Shown piece after piece: positions 1-5,125 of a DNA stretch of 5,125 bases. The notes below the pieces were generated by a model. That model was not told where the DNA came from and ran no database searches. It worked only from the letters and a program-made list of their open reading frames with translations. The stretch is from assembly GCA_947471105.1 (NCBI GenBank), contig CANIYB010000188.1, positions 1-5,125 of the forward strand, read 5' to 3'. Source of the DNA: Cytophagaceae bacterium (GTDB lineage: Bacteria > Bacteroidota > Bacteroidia > Cytophagales > Spirosomataceae). Made by a program: the position numbers and the translations under genes. How positions within the stretch are numbered: the first letter of the stretch is position 1; the number at the start of each line of letters is the position of its first letter.

Positions 1-105
1 GAAGTCCAGGTAGATGTTCAAGAGAAATTTGCATTATCTGAATTCAAAGAAGCCGTGATCGCGTATCAAAAAGAGGGTAGAACGGGAAAAATATTAATTT
101 GTTAA
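1..105 (+). CDS. C-terminal end of a medium-chain (zinc-binding / quinone oxidoreductase-type) dehydrogenase, 5' partial
   Basis: Frame 1 is open from the first base to a TAA at 103-105 and gives 34 residues. The peptide has the classic C-terminal signature of medium-chain dehydrogenases/reductases: a stretch FALSEFKEAVIAYQ, then GRTGKILI and a stop. In known family members this is the 'hydrophobic-pLsei-eA ... GR-GKivl' tail that closes the catalytic domain after the Rossmann fold. Such enzymes oxidise alcohols or reduce quinones/enones with NAD(P)H in the cytoplasm. The nucleotide-binding and metal-binding parts lie outside the window, so subfamily and substrate cannot be given. The stop is only 22 bp before the next start on the same strand, which suggests a shared transcript with the esterase gene. 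The call rests on a short tail and is an inference from the motif. Confidence 0.68.
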   Translation, partial: EVQVDVQEKFALSEFKEAVIAYQKEGRTGKILIC

Positions 106-127
106 TGGAGTATAAAAACCTATTGCT

Positions 128-1309
128 ATGAAAAATCAATTTATTGTCAGTATTTCATTCATGATATGCCTTGGAAGCACACAGATTATGAAAGGACAAA
201 CGAATCAAAATGCCCTATCGACGGATTTATGCCGGGGAAAATATTTCACGGAAATACAGGGCGCGGAATTTTTAAATGCGCACGTTCCAGAGTCAAAAAA
301 AGCGTGGGAAAATCGATCGAAATTGATTGTAAACCAAATCAAAGAGGGGATGGGTTTACAAAAATTCCCAGCTAAATTAAATTCAAAAGCCGTCATCCAT
401 AGTAAAAAAGAGTTTGATGGGTATACGATTGAAAGTGTCTATTTTGAGAGCTTACCTGGGTTTTATGTGACAGGAAGTTTATACAGACCTACGAAAAAAT
501 ATGCTACCTATGCGGGTATTTTATGTCCTCACGGACATGATAATCAATTACGCGGACGTACCCGAGATCAAACTCAAATCCGTTGCGCTACTTTAGCTCG
601 CATGGGAGCCGTCGTATTTGCTTGGGATATGGTTGGATATGACGATAGCAAGCAATGTTCACATGGCATTGCGTCTTCGTTGAAATTACAAACGATCAAT
701 AGCGTTAGGGCTTTGGATTTCTTATTGGATTTGCCGTTGATCGACAAAAATCGCATTGGAATAACTGGTGAATCGGGTGGGGGAACGCAAACGTTTATAT
801 TAACGGCTTTAGATTCTCGCATTAAGGTGTCTGCGCCTACGGTCATGATTTCATCTCATTTCTTTGGGGGATGCAATTGCGAGAGCGGCATGCCGATTCA
901 CAAGAAAGGGGATTATCAGACCAATAACGTGGAAATAGCTGGCTTAACAGCACCTAGGCCTATGTTGATGATTTCAGATGGGGCCGATTGGACCCAAAAC
1001 ACACCCAAGGTTGAATTTCCATTCATGCAAAAGATTTATGCATTATACCAAAAAGAAAACCTGGTGGAGAATGTACATTTAGCTAAAGATGTACATGATT
1101 ATGGGCCTAATAAGCGCATGGGTATGTATCCGTTTATGGCAAAATATTTATCGCTAGATCTGCCCAACATCATGGATGCGGGGGGGAATATTGATGAAGG
1201 ACCTTCGAAAGTATTGAGTTCTGCGGAATTGAGTGTATTTAATGAAGCCTATCCTTTGCCAAAAAATGCGGTAAAAGGGGATGCGGAAGTGATGAAATTG
1301 CTACAATAA
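128..1309 (+). CDS. Secreted alpha/beta hydrolase, acetyl xylan esterase-like (Abhydrolase_7 / dienelactone hydrolase-like)
   Basis: This 393-residue protein is a probable exported carboxylic-ester hydrolase. Residues 1-23 are a signal peptide: a Lys near the start, a hydrophobic core, and cleavage probably around MKGQ. The alpha/beta hydrolase core begins near residue 105. An HG pair at 135-136 (CPHGHD) is the probable oxyanion-hole strand. The nucleophile elbow is GESGGG with Ser216. Asp284 (MISDGADW) is the likely acid, with Asp287 as an alternative, and His323 (DVHDYG) is the likely base. A Cys pair in GGCNCESG (248-255) is a hallmark I associate with the bacterial acetyl-xylan-esterase-like branch. 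It lacks the GxSRxG motif of CE15 glucuronoyl esterases. Length is normal for the family. The ATG at 128 is chosen because it directly precedes the signal peptide; there is no Shine-Dalgarno, as usual in Bacteroidota. Deacetylation of a plant or algal glycan is plausible, but the true substrate is unknown. It sits between a dehydrogenase tail and a DUF1593 gene, probably in one operon. Confidence 0.88.
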   Translation: MKNQFIVSISFMICLGSTQIMKGQTNQNALSTDLCRGKYFTEIQGAEFLNAHVPESKKAWENRSKLIVNQIKEGMGLQKFPAKLNSKAVIHSKKEFDGYTIESVYFESLPGFYVTGSLYRPTKKYATYAGILCPHGHDNQLRGRTRDQTQIRCATLARMGAVVFAWDMVGYDDSKQCSHGIASSLKLQTINSVRALDFLLDLPLIDKNRIGITGESGGGTQTFILTALDSRIKVSAPTVMISSHFFGGCNCESGMPIHKKGDYQTNNVEIAGLTAPRPMLMISDGADWTQNTPKVEFPFMQKIYALYQKENLVENVHLAKDVHDYGPNKRMGMYPFMAKYLSLDLPNIMDAGGNIDEGPSKVLSSAELSVFNEAYPLPKNAVKGDAEVMKLLQ

Positions 1310-1332
1310 ATTAGTTAACAATAGCTTTTTGG
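1295..1332 (+). promoter_or_regulatory. Possible internal Bacteroidota-type promoter before the DUF1593 gene
   Basis: TAGCTTTT at 1322-1329 matches seven of the eight positions of the TAnnTTTG -7 box. A TTG at 1298-1300 lies 21 bp upstream, where a -33 element would be. It would give a short leader for the ATG at 1359. The spacer is at the long end and AT-rich DNA throws up such matches often, so this may be chance; co-transcription with the esterase gene is at least as likely. Confidence 0.22.
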
Positions 1333-1358
1333 CGTTAAATCAGATTAATTACATTCAG

Positions 1359-2648
1359 ATGAAAAGACACATTATTTTGTTAACAATGTGTTTCATATCG
1401 ATTGAATTGGTAGCCCAACAACCTATCCCTCAAAAACCCAGAGTGCTAATTAGCACCGATATCGGTGGGACGGATCCAGATGATAATCAATCGATGGCGC
1501 ATTTGCTAATGTATGGCGATCGATTCCAATTGGAGGGATTAGTTTCCTCCCCATCGTATGGAAAGGGGAGTAAAGCTGAAATTTTGAGGATGATTGATTT
1601 GTATGAAAAAGATTTGCCTAAAATCTTAAAACATTCACCAGGACATCCCACGCCTACTTATTTGCGTTCCATCACCAAGCAAGGTAGGAGAGGGAATGCC
1701 CCTTATAAAGGCTATTTGACCGCTACGGAAGGTTCTAATTGGATAATAAAATCTGCCAAAAAGAAAAGTAATCAACCCTTATGGGTGTTGATTTGGGGAG
1801 GATTGGATGATGTCGCACAGGCATTGCATGATGCACCTGAAATTCAGGATAAGATTAGAGTATATTGGATAGGTGGACCGAATAAAAAGTGGGGAGCAAA
1901 CAGCTATTCATATATCGCAGCTAATTTCCCAAAGCTTCATTTTATCGAGGTTAATTCGAGTTATTATGGGTTCTTCTCAAAATCCGAAAGTTTGGATGAG
2001 ATTAATCCATCCAAGTATTATGAACAGCATATTCAGGGAGCCGGGAACTTGGGCAAAGATTTTAAAAATTATTATCAGGGAGAAATCAAGATGGGAGATA
2101 CGCCATCGCTTCTCTACTTGATGGACGGAAATCCAGAAAATCCCACAAAGGCTAGTTGGGGCGGCCAATTCACTCCCATTTCTTATAGCCCTCGAGTCCT
2201 ATATAATCGAAGCACAACACTCGCCGACACAGTAGCCTTTTGCACCTTGATTGAGTTTCATTTTAAAGGACCCGAAATCTCCATTTCAAAAGATTCAGCG
2301 TGTTTTTGGATGGAAACTGCCTATAAAGAAAATGTTCAAAAATGGCCAGGATATTACCTGGGCCAAGGAAATTACGGCTTAAAATATGTCCCTAAACAAG
2401 CAGAAATAATCTCGTATCGATTTAATAGTTCAGTTGGCGGTTTAACAATTGCCCCAGGCCAGCTCGTTGTCACAAATGCGTGGCCTGGAAAAATGCACCC
2501 AACGGATTATCAGTTAGGGATTCATTGGTATACAGATAAGCCTGATTTGAATTTATATGAGGGAAAGATTCAAGGGGGAAAAACGGTGCATCGTTGGCGA
2601 GAAGATGTATTAAACGATTGGGCTAAACGCTGGGAGTGGTTGCATTGA
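1359..2648 (+). CDS. Secreted DUF1593 / Sde182-like nucleoside hydrolase-like protein
   Basis: This 429-residue protein resembles the DUF1593 family, named after the cellulose-binding protein Sde182 of Saccharophagus, whose N-terminal domain has a nucleoside-hydrolase fold. The ATG at 1359 is preferred over an in-frame TTG at 1329, because MKRHIILLTMCFISIELVAQQ is a clean signal peptide from that Met and the TTG would put ten unrelated residues in front. The Asp-rich loop TDIGGTDPDDNQ (33-44) recalls the calcium-binding, ribose-binding loop of nucleoside hydrolases. WGGLDD (146-151) and the GDTPS...SWGGQF stretch (246-270) are typical of the family. The last ~130 residues (GPEI at 304-307, then WPGYYLG, WPGKMHPTDY, WREDVLNDWAKRWEWL) form a second, probably beta-rich domain. 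Its role is likely glycan binding or hydrolysis outside the cytoplasm; real activity and substrate are unproven. It follows the esterase by 49 bp and converges on the lipoprotein gene, 44 bp away. Confidence 0.87.
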   Translation: MKRHIILLTMCFISIELVAQQPIPQKPRVLISTDIGGTDPDDNQSMAHLLMYGDRFQLEGLVSSPSYGKGSKAEILRMIDLYEKDLPKILKHSPGHPTPTYLRSITKQGRRGNAPYKGYLTATEGSNWIIKSAKKKSNQPLWVLIWGGLDDVAQALHDAPEIQDKIRVYWIGGPNKKWGANSYSYIAANFPKLHFIEVNSSYYGFFSKSESLDEINPSKYYEQHIQGAGNLGKDFKNYYQGEIKMGDTPSLLYLMDGNPENPTKASWGGQFTPISYSPRVLYNRSTTLADTVAFCTLIEFHFKGPEISISKDSACFWMETAYKENVQKWPGYYLGQGNYGLKYVPKQAEIISYRFNSSVGGLTIAPGQLVVTNAWPGKMHPTDYQLGIHWYTDKPDLNLYEGKIQGGKTVHRWREDVLNDWAKRWEWLH

Positions 2649-2692
2649 GGTTCACTAGTAAATCCACAACAAAATTACTCTTGAAATTTTCT

Positions 2693-4219
2693 TTATTTAA
2701 ATTTTAAAATTACAATTTCAGCTAATTTCGGAAAAGGTGACGGCCAAAATTCTTCAAATCTTAAAAACTTAAATCCTTCTGGTGTGGGTTCTAAAGGGTA
2801 AAATAACTTTCCAACATAATTTGTAAAGTCCTTGCTAAATATATCTTTTACTTCAATTGGATTTGTAAATGTATTATTTCCAGTATTTAAATAAATAGAT
2901 TTTGTAAGAGGTCCATATGAGGATGAAGTCCATTCCCCGTCATTACCATAATAAGTAAATACGTCTTCTAAACCATCGCCGTTGAAATCTTTAACTATCA
3001 TATCCCTTCCTTGAAAATCAAACATATCAGAAGCGTTACTGATAGATTTACCATTATCGGTGGTAGATAAAATGGGAGTTTTTGTTCCTTGATAGTCTTC
3101 GGGAAAAAGTAAAATTCTTTTGCCTTTTGCATTTGATATTTCGATAATATCGTGTATTTCATAAGGCCCCATCTTGCTATTAACCACATTTGTTGTATTG
3201 GCCATTGGGTCCCATGACCATAAAGAACCTTGGTCATTTCTGTAAGTTGCACATAGAACTTCTAAATAAGGATCATCATCTAAGTTTGTAAATAAAACAC
3301 TACCAACGCTATCAAGTGGTTTTTCTAAATTGATTATTTCAAATTTTCCCTGATTATTTTTTAATATGGAGACCGTATTATCTGAGGCTACTCTTTCTGT
3401 GGCAGAAGACCATCTTTGAGAAATTATATCCAAATCGCCATCATTATCATAATCACCCACATCAGCGTGGTGGTAAAATAACTTTTTGTCTGTAATTCCA
3501 GGGAAGTTCTGTTTAACAAAACCATTGGCAGAGCCGTAATACATAATTAAATATCCACCTTCCCAACGACCATTAATCAACCTATTCTCTTGTCCATGAT
3601 CGACCAAAAAAATATCAGTATATCCGTCCTTATTAAAGTCTTCCATAAACAACGGACTTTTAGGGAAACCTACTTCAGATATTGAATTAAAAGTTGTTTT
3701 TGTCTTATCTGTTAACTTATTATTTTTCTCATCAAACTGAAATATTCTTAAAAAATCGCTTTTTGTATTTTTCAAATCAGCGAAAGGCATAATCAAATAG
3801 GCCAAATTATTAATCTTAAGATAACCTAACCCTTCCGTGGAAAGGGGAAGCTGAGGTTCGGTGAATTCGGAATAGTTAAAAACAAAGTTCAAATCTTGCT
3901 TACCAAATTCAGCCTTAAGGCTAATATCCTTATCCATTAATAGCTTTAACGGATTTTCACTTTTACCATTATTCCAACCAGAAAAATTAAAATAATTATT
4001 AGGAATTGCACGAATAACAACCTCAGTCCCTTTATCAAAAGTGCCTTCAGAAATATCGACTTTACCTCCGGTGCCGGCCTCAACTTTCAATATAAATTTT
4101 ACTGCGGATTGATTGGTATTAGACGGTGTAGATACAGGAGCTATTTCATTTTTTGAACATGATGAAATAGTTAAAAAGAAAATTAAAAAGTTGGTAGCCT
4201 TCAGCATTCTAGAAATCAT
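2693..4219 (-). CDS. Lipoprotein with an InlB B-repeat-like domain and FG-GAP/VCBS beta-propeller
   Basis: From the ATG at 4219 this is a 508-residue outer-membrane or surface lipoprotein. Residues 1-20 are a type II signal peptide with lipobox ISSC and acylated Cys21. The following SKNE is only weakly like a surface-export signal. Residues ~40-107 form one divergent InlB-B / bacterial-repeat domain (AGTGGKVDISEGTFDKGT, then a central FSGW and a closing LKAEFG). The rest is an FG-GAP/VCBS propeller with DxDxDG-type calcium loops: DFNKDGYTD (194-202), DYDNDGDLD (256-264) and DFNGDGLED (411-419), plus a degenerate repeat at NLDDDPYLEV (~312-320). No enzyme motif and no C-terminal type IX sorting signal is visible. 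The reading frame extends to a TTG at 4252, but this overlaps a possible -7 box and would lengthen the signal peptide oddly; an ATG at 4207 is another possible start. It is more AT-rich than the upstream operon. Adhesion or glycan binding is the likely role, by inference from the domains. Confidence 0.83.
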   Translation of the reverse strand: MISRMLKATNFLIFFLTISSCSKNEIAPVSTPSNTNQSAVKFILKVEAGTGGKVDISEGTFDKGTEVVIRAIPNNYFNFSGWNNGKSENPLKLLMDKDISLKAEFGKQDLNFVFNYSEFTEPQLPLSTEGLGYLKINNLAYLIMPFADLKNTKSDFLRIFQFDEKNNKLTDKTKTTFNSISEVGFPKSPLFMEDFNKDGYTDIFLVDHGQENRLINGRWEGGYLIMYYGSANGFVKQNFPGITDKKLFYHHADVGDYDNDGDLDIISQRWSSATERVASDNTVSILKNNQGKFEIINLEKPLDSVGSVLFTNLDDDPYLEVLCATYRNDQGSLWSWDPMANTTNVVNSKMGPYEIHDIIEISNAKGKRILLFPEDYQGTKTPILSTTDNGKSISNASDMFDFQGRDMIVKDFNGDGLEDVFTYYGNDGEWTSSSYGPLTKSIYLNTGNNTFTNPIEVKDIFSKDFTNYVGKLFYPLEPTPEGFKFLRFEEFWPSPFPKLAEIVILKFK

Positions 4220-4249
4220 TTTCAAAAAAAACGGATTTTTATGAGAATT

Positions 4250-4279
4250 CAAACTAACAATTTTGGGAATTTATCTAAA
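4250..4279 (-). promoter_or_regulatory. Weak promoter candidate for the lipoprotein gene
   Basis: Read on the minus strand, TTAGTTTG (4257-4250) matches seven of eight positions of the TAnnTTTG -7 box, and TTTA (4279-4276), 18 bp upstream, stands where TTTG is expected. Transcription would begin near 4243 and leave about 24 nt before the ATG at 4219. This agrees with the ATG rather than the TTG at 4252 as start. Both boxes are imperfect, so confidence is low. Confidence 0.25.
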
Positions 4280-4283
4280 TAAG

Positions 4284-4302
4284 AGAGACTCCACAGAGAC
4301 TC
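4284..4302. repeat. Short tandem direct repeat AGAGACTC, 11-bp period
   Basis: AGAGACTC occurs at 4284-4291 and again at 4295-4302, separated by CAC. The 11-bp period is about one helical turn and the pair lies just upstream of the candidate -33 element of the lipoprotein gene. Such an arrangement is compatible with a binding site for a regulator dimer, but only two copies are present and the pattern may be accidental. Confidence 0.4.
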
Positions 4303-4318
4303 ACTCATTTGAAGCCAC

Positions 4319-4355
4319 AAAAAAAGCCCATACAGTGAAGTATAGGCTATTTTTT
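4319..4355 (-). terminator. Rho-independent terminator of the tRNA-Lys gene (potentially bidirectional)
   Basis: The arms 4325-4333 (AGCCCATAC) and 4340-4348 (GTATAGGCT) pair over nine positions with a single C/A mismatch and enclose the six-base loop AGTGAA. On the minus strand the hairpin is followed by seven U residues (complement of the A run 4319-4325), and it lies 13-20 nt after the tRNA 3' end. It should therefore stop tRNA transcription before the lipoprotein gene. The T run at 4350-4355 would let it work in the plus direction too, although no plus-strand gene ends just before it. Confidence 0.85.
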
Positions 4356-4367
4356 AAAAATTTGAAG

Positions 4368-4440
4368 TGATCCCGCTGGGATTCGAACCCAGGACCCATA
4401 CATTAAAAGTGTATTGCTCTACCAACTGAGCTACGGAATC
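4368..4440 (-). tRNA. tRNA-Lys (anticodon TTT)
   Basis: The minus strand folds as a complete 73-base cloverleaf. The acceptor stem GATTCCG/CGGGATC has one T-G wobble. The D arm is GCTC/GAGC with loop AGTTGGTA. The anticodon stem is ATACA/TGTAT with loop CTTTTAA, so the anticodon is TTT (4407-4405), reading AAA/AAG lysine codons. The variable region is five bases, the T arm is CTGGG-TTCGAAT-CCCAG, and the discriminator base is A. CCA is not encoded, so it must be added after transcription. The gene stands alone, followed by a terminator. No integrase or duplicated 3' end is seen within the window, so there is no sign here that it serves as an attachment site. Confidence 0.97.
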
Positions 4441-4442
4441 AT

Positions 4443-4512
4443 CAAGCTTGCGCTTGTATATAAATTGGTTCACTCTGGAACCGAAAGGAAGTCCAACCAA
4501 CGGTTGGCCTTC
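4443..4512. repeat. Cluster of three small inverted repeats between divergent tRNA-Lys and membrane-protein genes
   Basis: Three hairpin-forming sequences lie head to tail. The first is CAAGC/GCTTG at 4443-4456 (loop TTGC). The second is GGTTC/GAACC at 4467-4482 (loop ACTCTG). The third and strongest spans 4488-4512, with GAAG, one mismatch and CCAACC pairing with GGTTGG, one mismatch and CTTC around the loop AAC. No run of T follows the last one on either strand, so it is not a standard terminator. They could be operator sites, leader structure of either divergent transcript, or a small dispersed repeat. The pairing is seen directly; the function is unknown. Confidence 0.55.
4454..4485 (-). 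promoter_or_regulatory. Possible promoter of tRNA-Lys
   Basis: On the minus strand a TTTC (about 4488-4485) is followed after 20 bases by TATATACA (about 4464-4457), which lies about 17-24 bases before the tRNA 5' end at 4440. The spacing suits a Bacteroidota promoter, but TATATACA matches the TTTG half of the -7 box poorly. It is given because a promoter must lie in this short interval, and this is the best placed AT-rich block. Confidence 0.25.
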
Positions 4513-4513
4513 G

Positions 4514-4541
4514 TTTGCAAAAAAGTAAATAAATACCTTTA
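4514..4541 (+). promoter_or_regulatory. Candidate -33/-7 promoter of the downstream TPR-like membrane protein gene
   Basis: TTTG at 4514-4517 and TACCTTTA at 4534-4541 match the Bacteroidota -33 element and seven of eight positions of the TAnnTTTG -7 box, with 16 bp between them. Transcription would begin around 4548, giving a leader of about 27 nt before the ATG at 4575. The strong inverted repeat 4488-4512 ends one base before the -33 box, which is where an activator or repressor site could lie. Confidence 0.4.
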
Positions 4542-4574
4542 TTGCGGTGCAAAACTATCATAGTTTTTCGAATT

Positions 4575-5125
4575 ATGCAAGCAAGCCATCTAAATAAAAT
4601 TATATTTTCATGCTTTTTATATCTAGGTATTTGGCAAAACGCTAATTGCCAAATAGATACAAAGCAAATCAGCAAAGCAGATTCCCTGTTTAAAACGAAC
4701 CAACTTTTAGAAGCGGAAAAGATTTACCTACAATTTTATAATCCTCGTTACAAAGAAGTTGAAAATATTAAATTTAAATTGGCTTTCATCGCCAAAGAAA
4801 AAAACGACTGGGCCAACGAGATTTTTTATCTGTCCAGCATTCAAGCTAAAAACGCAAGCCCATTCATCAGCCAACGATTAAATCAAATAAGTAATAAACA
4901 TCAAATGGGTGGTTATGAGATTGGGTTTATAGACCAATTAGTCTGGATCTATTTTGCTTTTTTCCCATATATCATGGGATTCCTTATTGGAATAGCTATT
5001 TATGCTGCCACCATCCTGATTTACAAAAAACAAAAAAACAGAAAATACCCGAACGCCTACATCTATTCGCTGACGCTATACCTCTTGTTTATTTATATGA
5101 TAGCTAATTTCCCATCCTTTTTGAA
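4575..5125 (+). CDS. Exported membrane protein with TPR-like segment, function unknown (3' partial)
   Basis: An open frame runs from ATG 4575 to the window end without a stop, giving 183 codons. Residues 1-25 look like a signal peptide (Lys8, then hydrophobic IIFSCFLYLGIW, ending near NANCQ). Residues ~30-105 are helical with a TPR-like pattern: ADSLFKTNQLLEAEKIY, then KLAFIAKEKNDWANEIFYL. Such a unit mediates protein contacts and would lie in the periplasm. Two hydrophobic segments follow, at ~121-150 (VWIYFAFFPYIMGFLIGIAI) and ~161-178 (YIYSLTLYLLFIYMIA), separated by the basic stretch KKQKNRK, which puts that loop in the cytoplasm by the positive-inside rule. The layout recalls Bacteroidota TPR proteins with membrane anchors and later SH3-like domains, such as BatE-like proteins, but the C-terminus that would decide is missing. 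No specific function is assigned. The 134-bp gap to the tRNA holds its likely promoter. Confidence 0.72.
   Translation, partial: MQASHLNKIIFSCFLYLGIWQNANCQIDTKQISKADSLFKTNQLLEAEKIYLQFYNPRYKEVENIKFKLAFIAKEKNDWANEIFYLSSIQAKNASPFISQRLNQISNKHQMGGYEIGFIDQLVWIYFAFFPYIMGFLIGIAIYAATILIYKKQKNRKYPNAYIYSLTLYLLFIYMIANFPSFL

Noticed and set aside
574..846. Minus-strand open frame of 90 codons inside the esterase gene
   Set aside because: It lies opposite the most conserved part of the esterase, including the GESGGG elbow, and its own peptide has no domain; it is a shadow frame.
128..1309. Assignment of the esterase as a CE15 glucuronoyl esterase
   Set aside because: The nucleophile motif is GESGGG rather than the GxSRxG of CE15, and the GGCNCESG motif points to the acetyl-xylan-esterase-like alpha/beta hydrolases.
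1873..2168. Overlapping small frames on both strands inside the DUF1593 gene
   Set aside because: They overlap a well-supported gene in other frames and show no signal peptide, motif or start context of their own.
2649..2692. Possible bidirectional terminator in the convergent gap
   Set aside because: The gap is AT-rich with short self-complementary pieces such as GAAATTTTC, but no GC-containing stem followed by a T run could be found, so no terminator is claimed.
4368..4440. tRNA-Lys as integration site of a mobile element
   Set aside because: No integrase gene, no repeated tRNA 3' end and no mobile-element genes occur in the flanking sequence that is visible.
4442..4675. A 77-codon minus-strand open frame
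   Set aside because: It runs antisense over the signal-peptide region of the membrane protein gene and across the hairpin cluster to the edge of the tRNA; the encoded peptide has no recognisable domain and the plus-strand frame is far more protein-like.

Overview
The window looks like chromosomal DNA of a member of the Bacteroidota, probably a freshwater or soil Cytophagales/Flavobacteriia-type heterotroph. This is inferred from three things: AT-rich coding without Shine-Dalgarno sequences, near-matches to the Bacteroidota -33/-7 promoter (TTTG / TAnnTTTG), and secreted carbohydrate-active-type hydrolases next to an FG-GAP lipoprotein. No genus can be named from the sequence alone.

Bases 1-2648 (+ strand) form a likely operon. 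First comes the last 34 codons of a zinc/quinone-type medium-chain dehydrogenase. After 22 bp follows a secreted alpha/beta hydrolase of the acetyl-xylan-esterase-like family (nucleophile in GESGGG). After another 49 bp follows a secreted DUF1593 / Sde182 nucleoside-hydrolase-like protein. Both complete proteins have signal peptides, so they probably act in the periplasm or outside the cell on a decorated glycan or glycoside. The substrate cannot be read from the sequence.

Bases 2693-4219 (- strand, convergent with the operon) encode a lipoprotein with one InlB-B-like repeat domain followed by an FG-GAP/VCBS calcium-binding beta-propeller. It is visibly more AT-rich than the operon. Upstream of it lie a weak promoter candidate and an 11-bp-period direct repeat. 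A clean rho-independent terminator (4319-4355) then closes off a tRNA-Lys(TTT) gene (4368-4440, - strand).

Bases 4441-4574 hold divergent control sequence. It contains three small inverted repeats, the largest an 11-bp imperfect hairpin, and a promoter candidate for the last gene. That gene (4575 to beyond the window end, + strand) encodes a membrane protein with a signal peptide, a TPR-like helical segment and two transmembrane helices, and is cut by the window edge.

I see no CRISPR array, insertion sequence, phage gene or defence system. Most of the window is ordinary; the points worth following are the substrate of the esterase/DUF1593 pair, the AT-rich lipoprotein, and the hairpin cluster between the divergent tRNA and membrane-protein genes.
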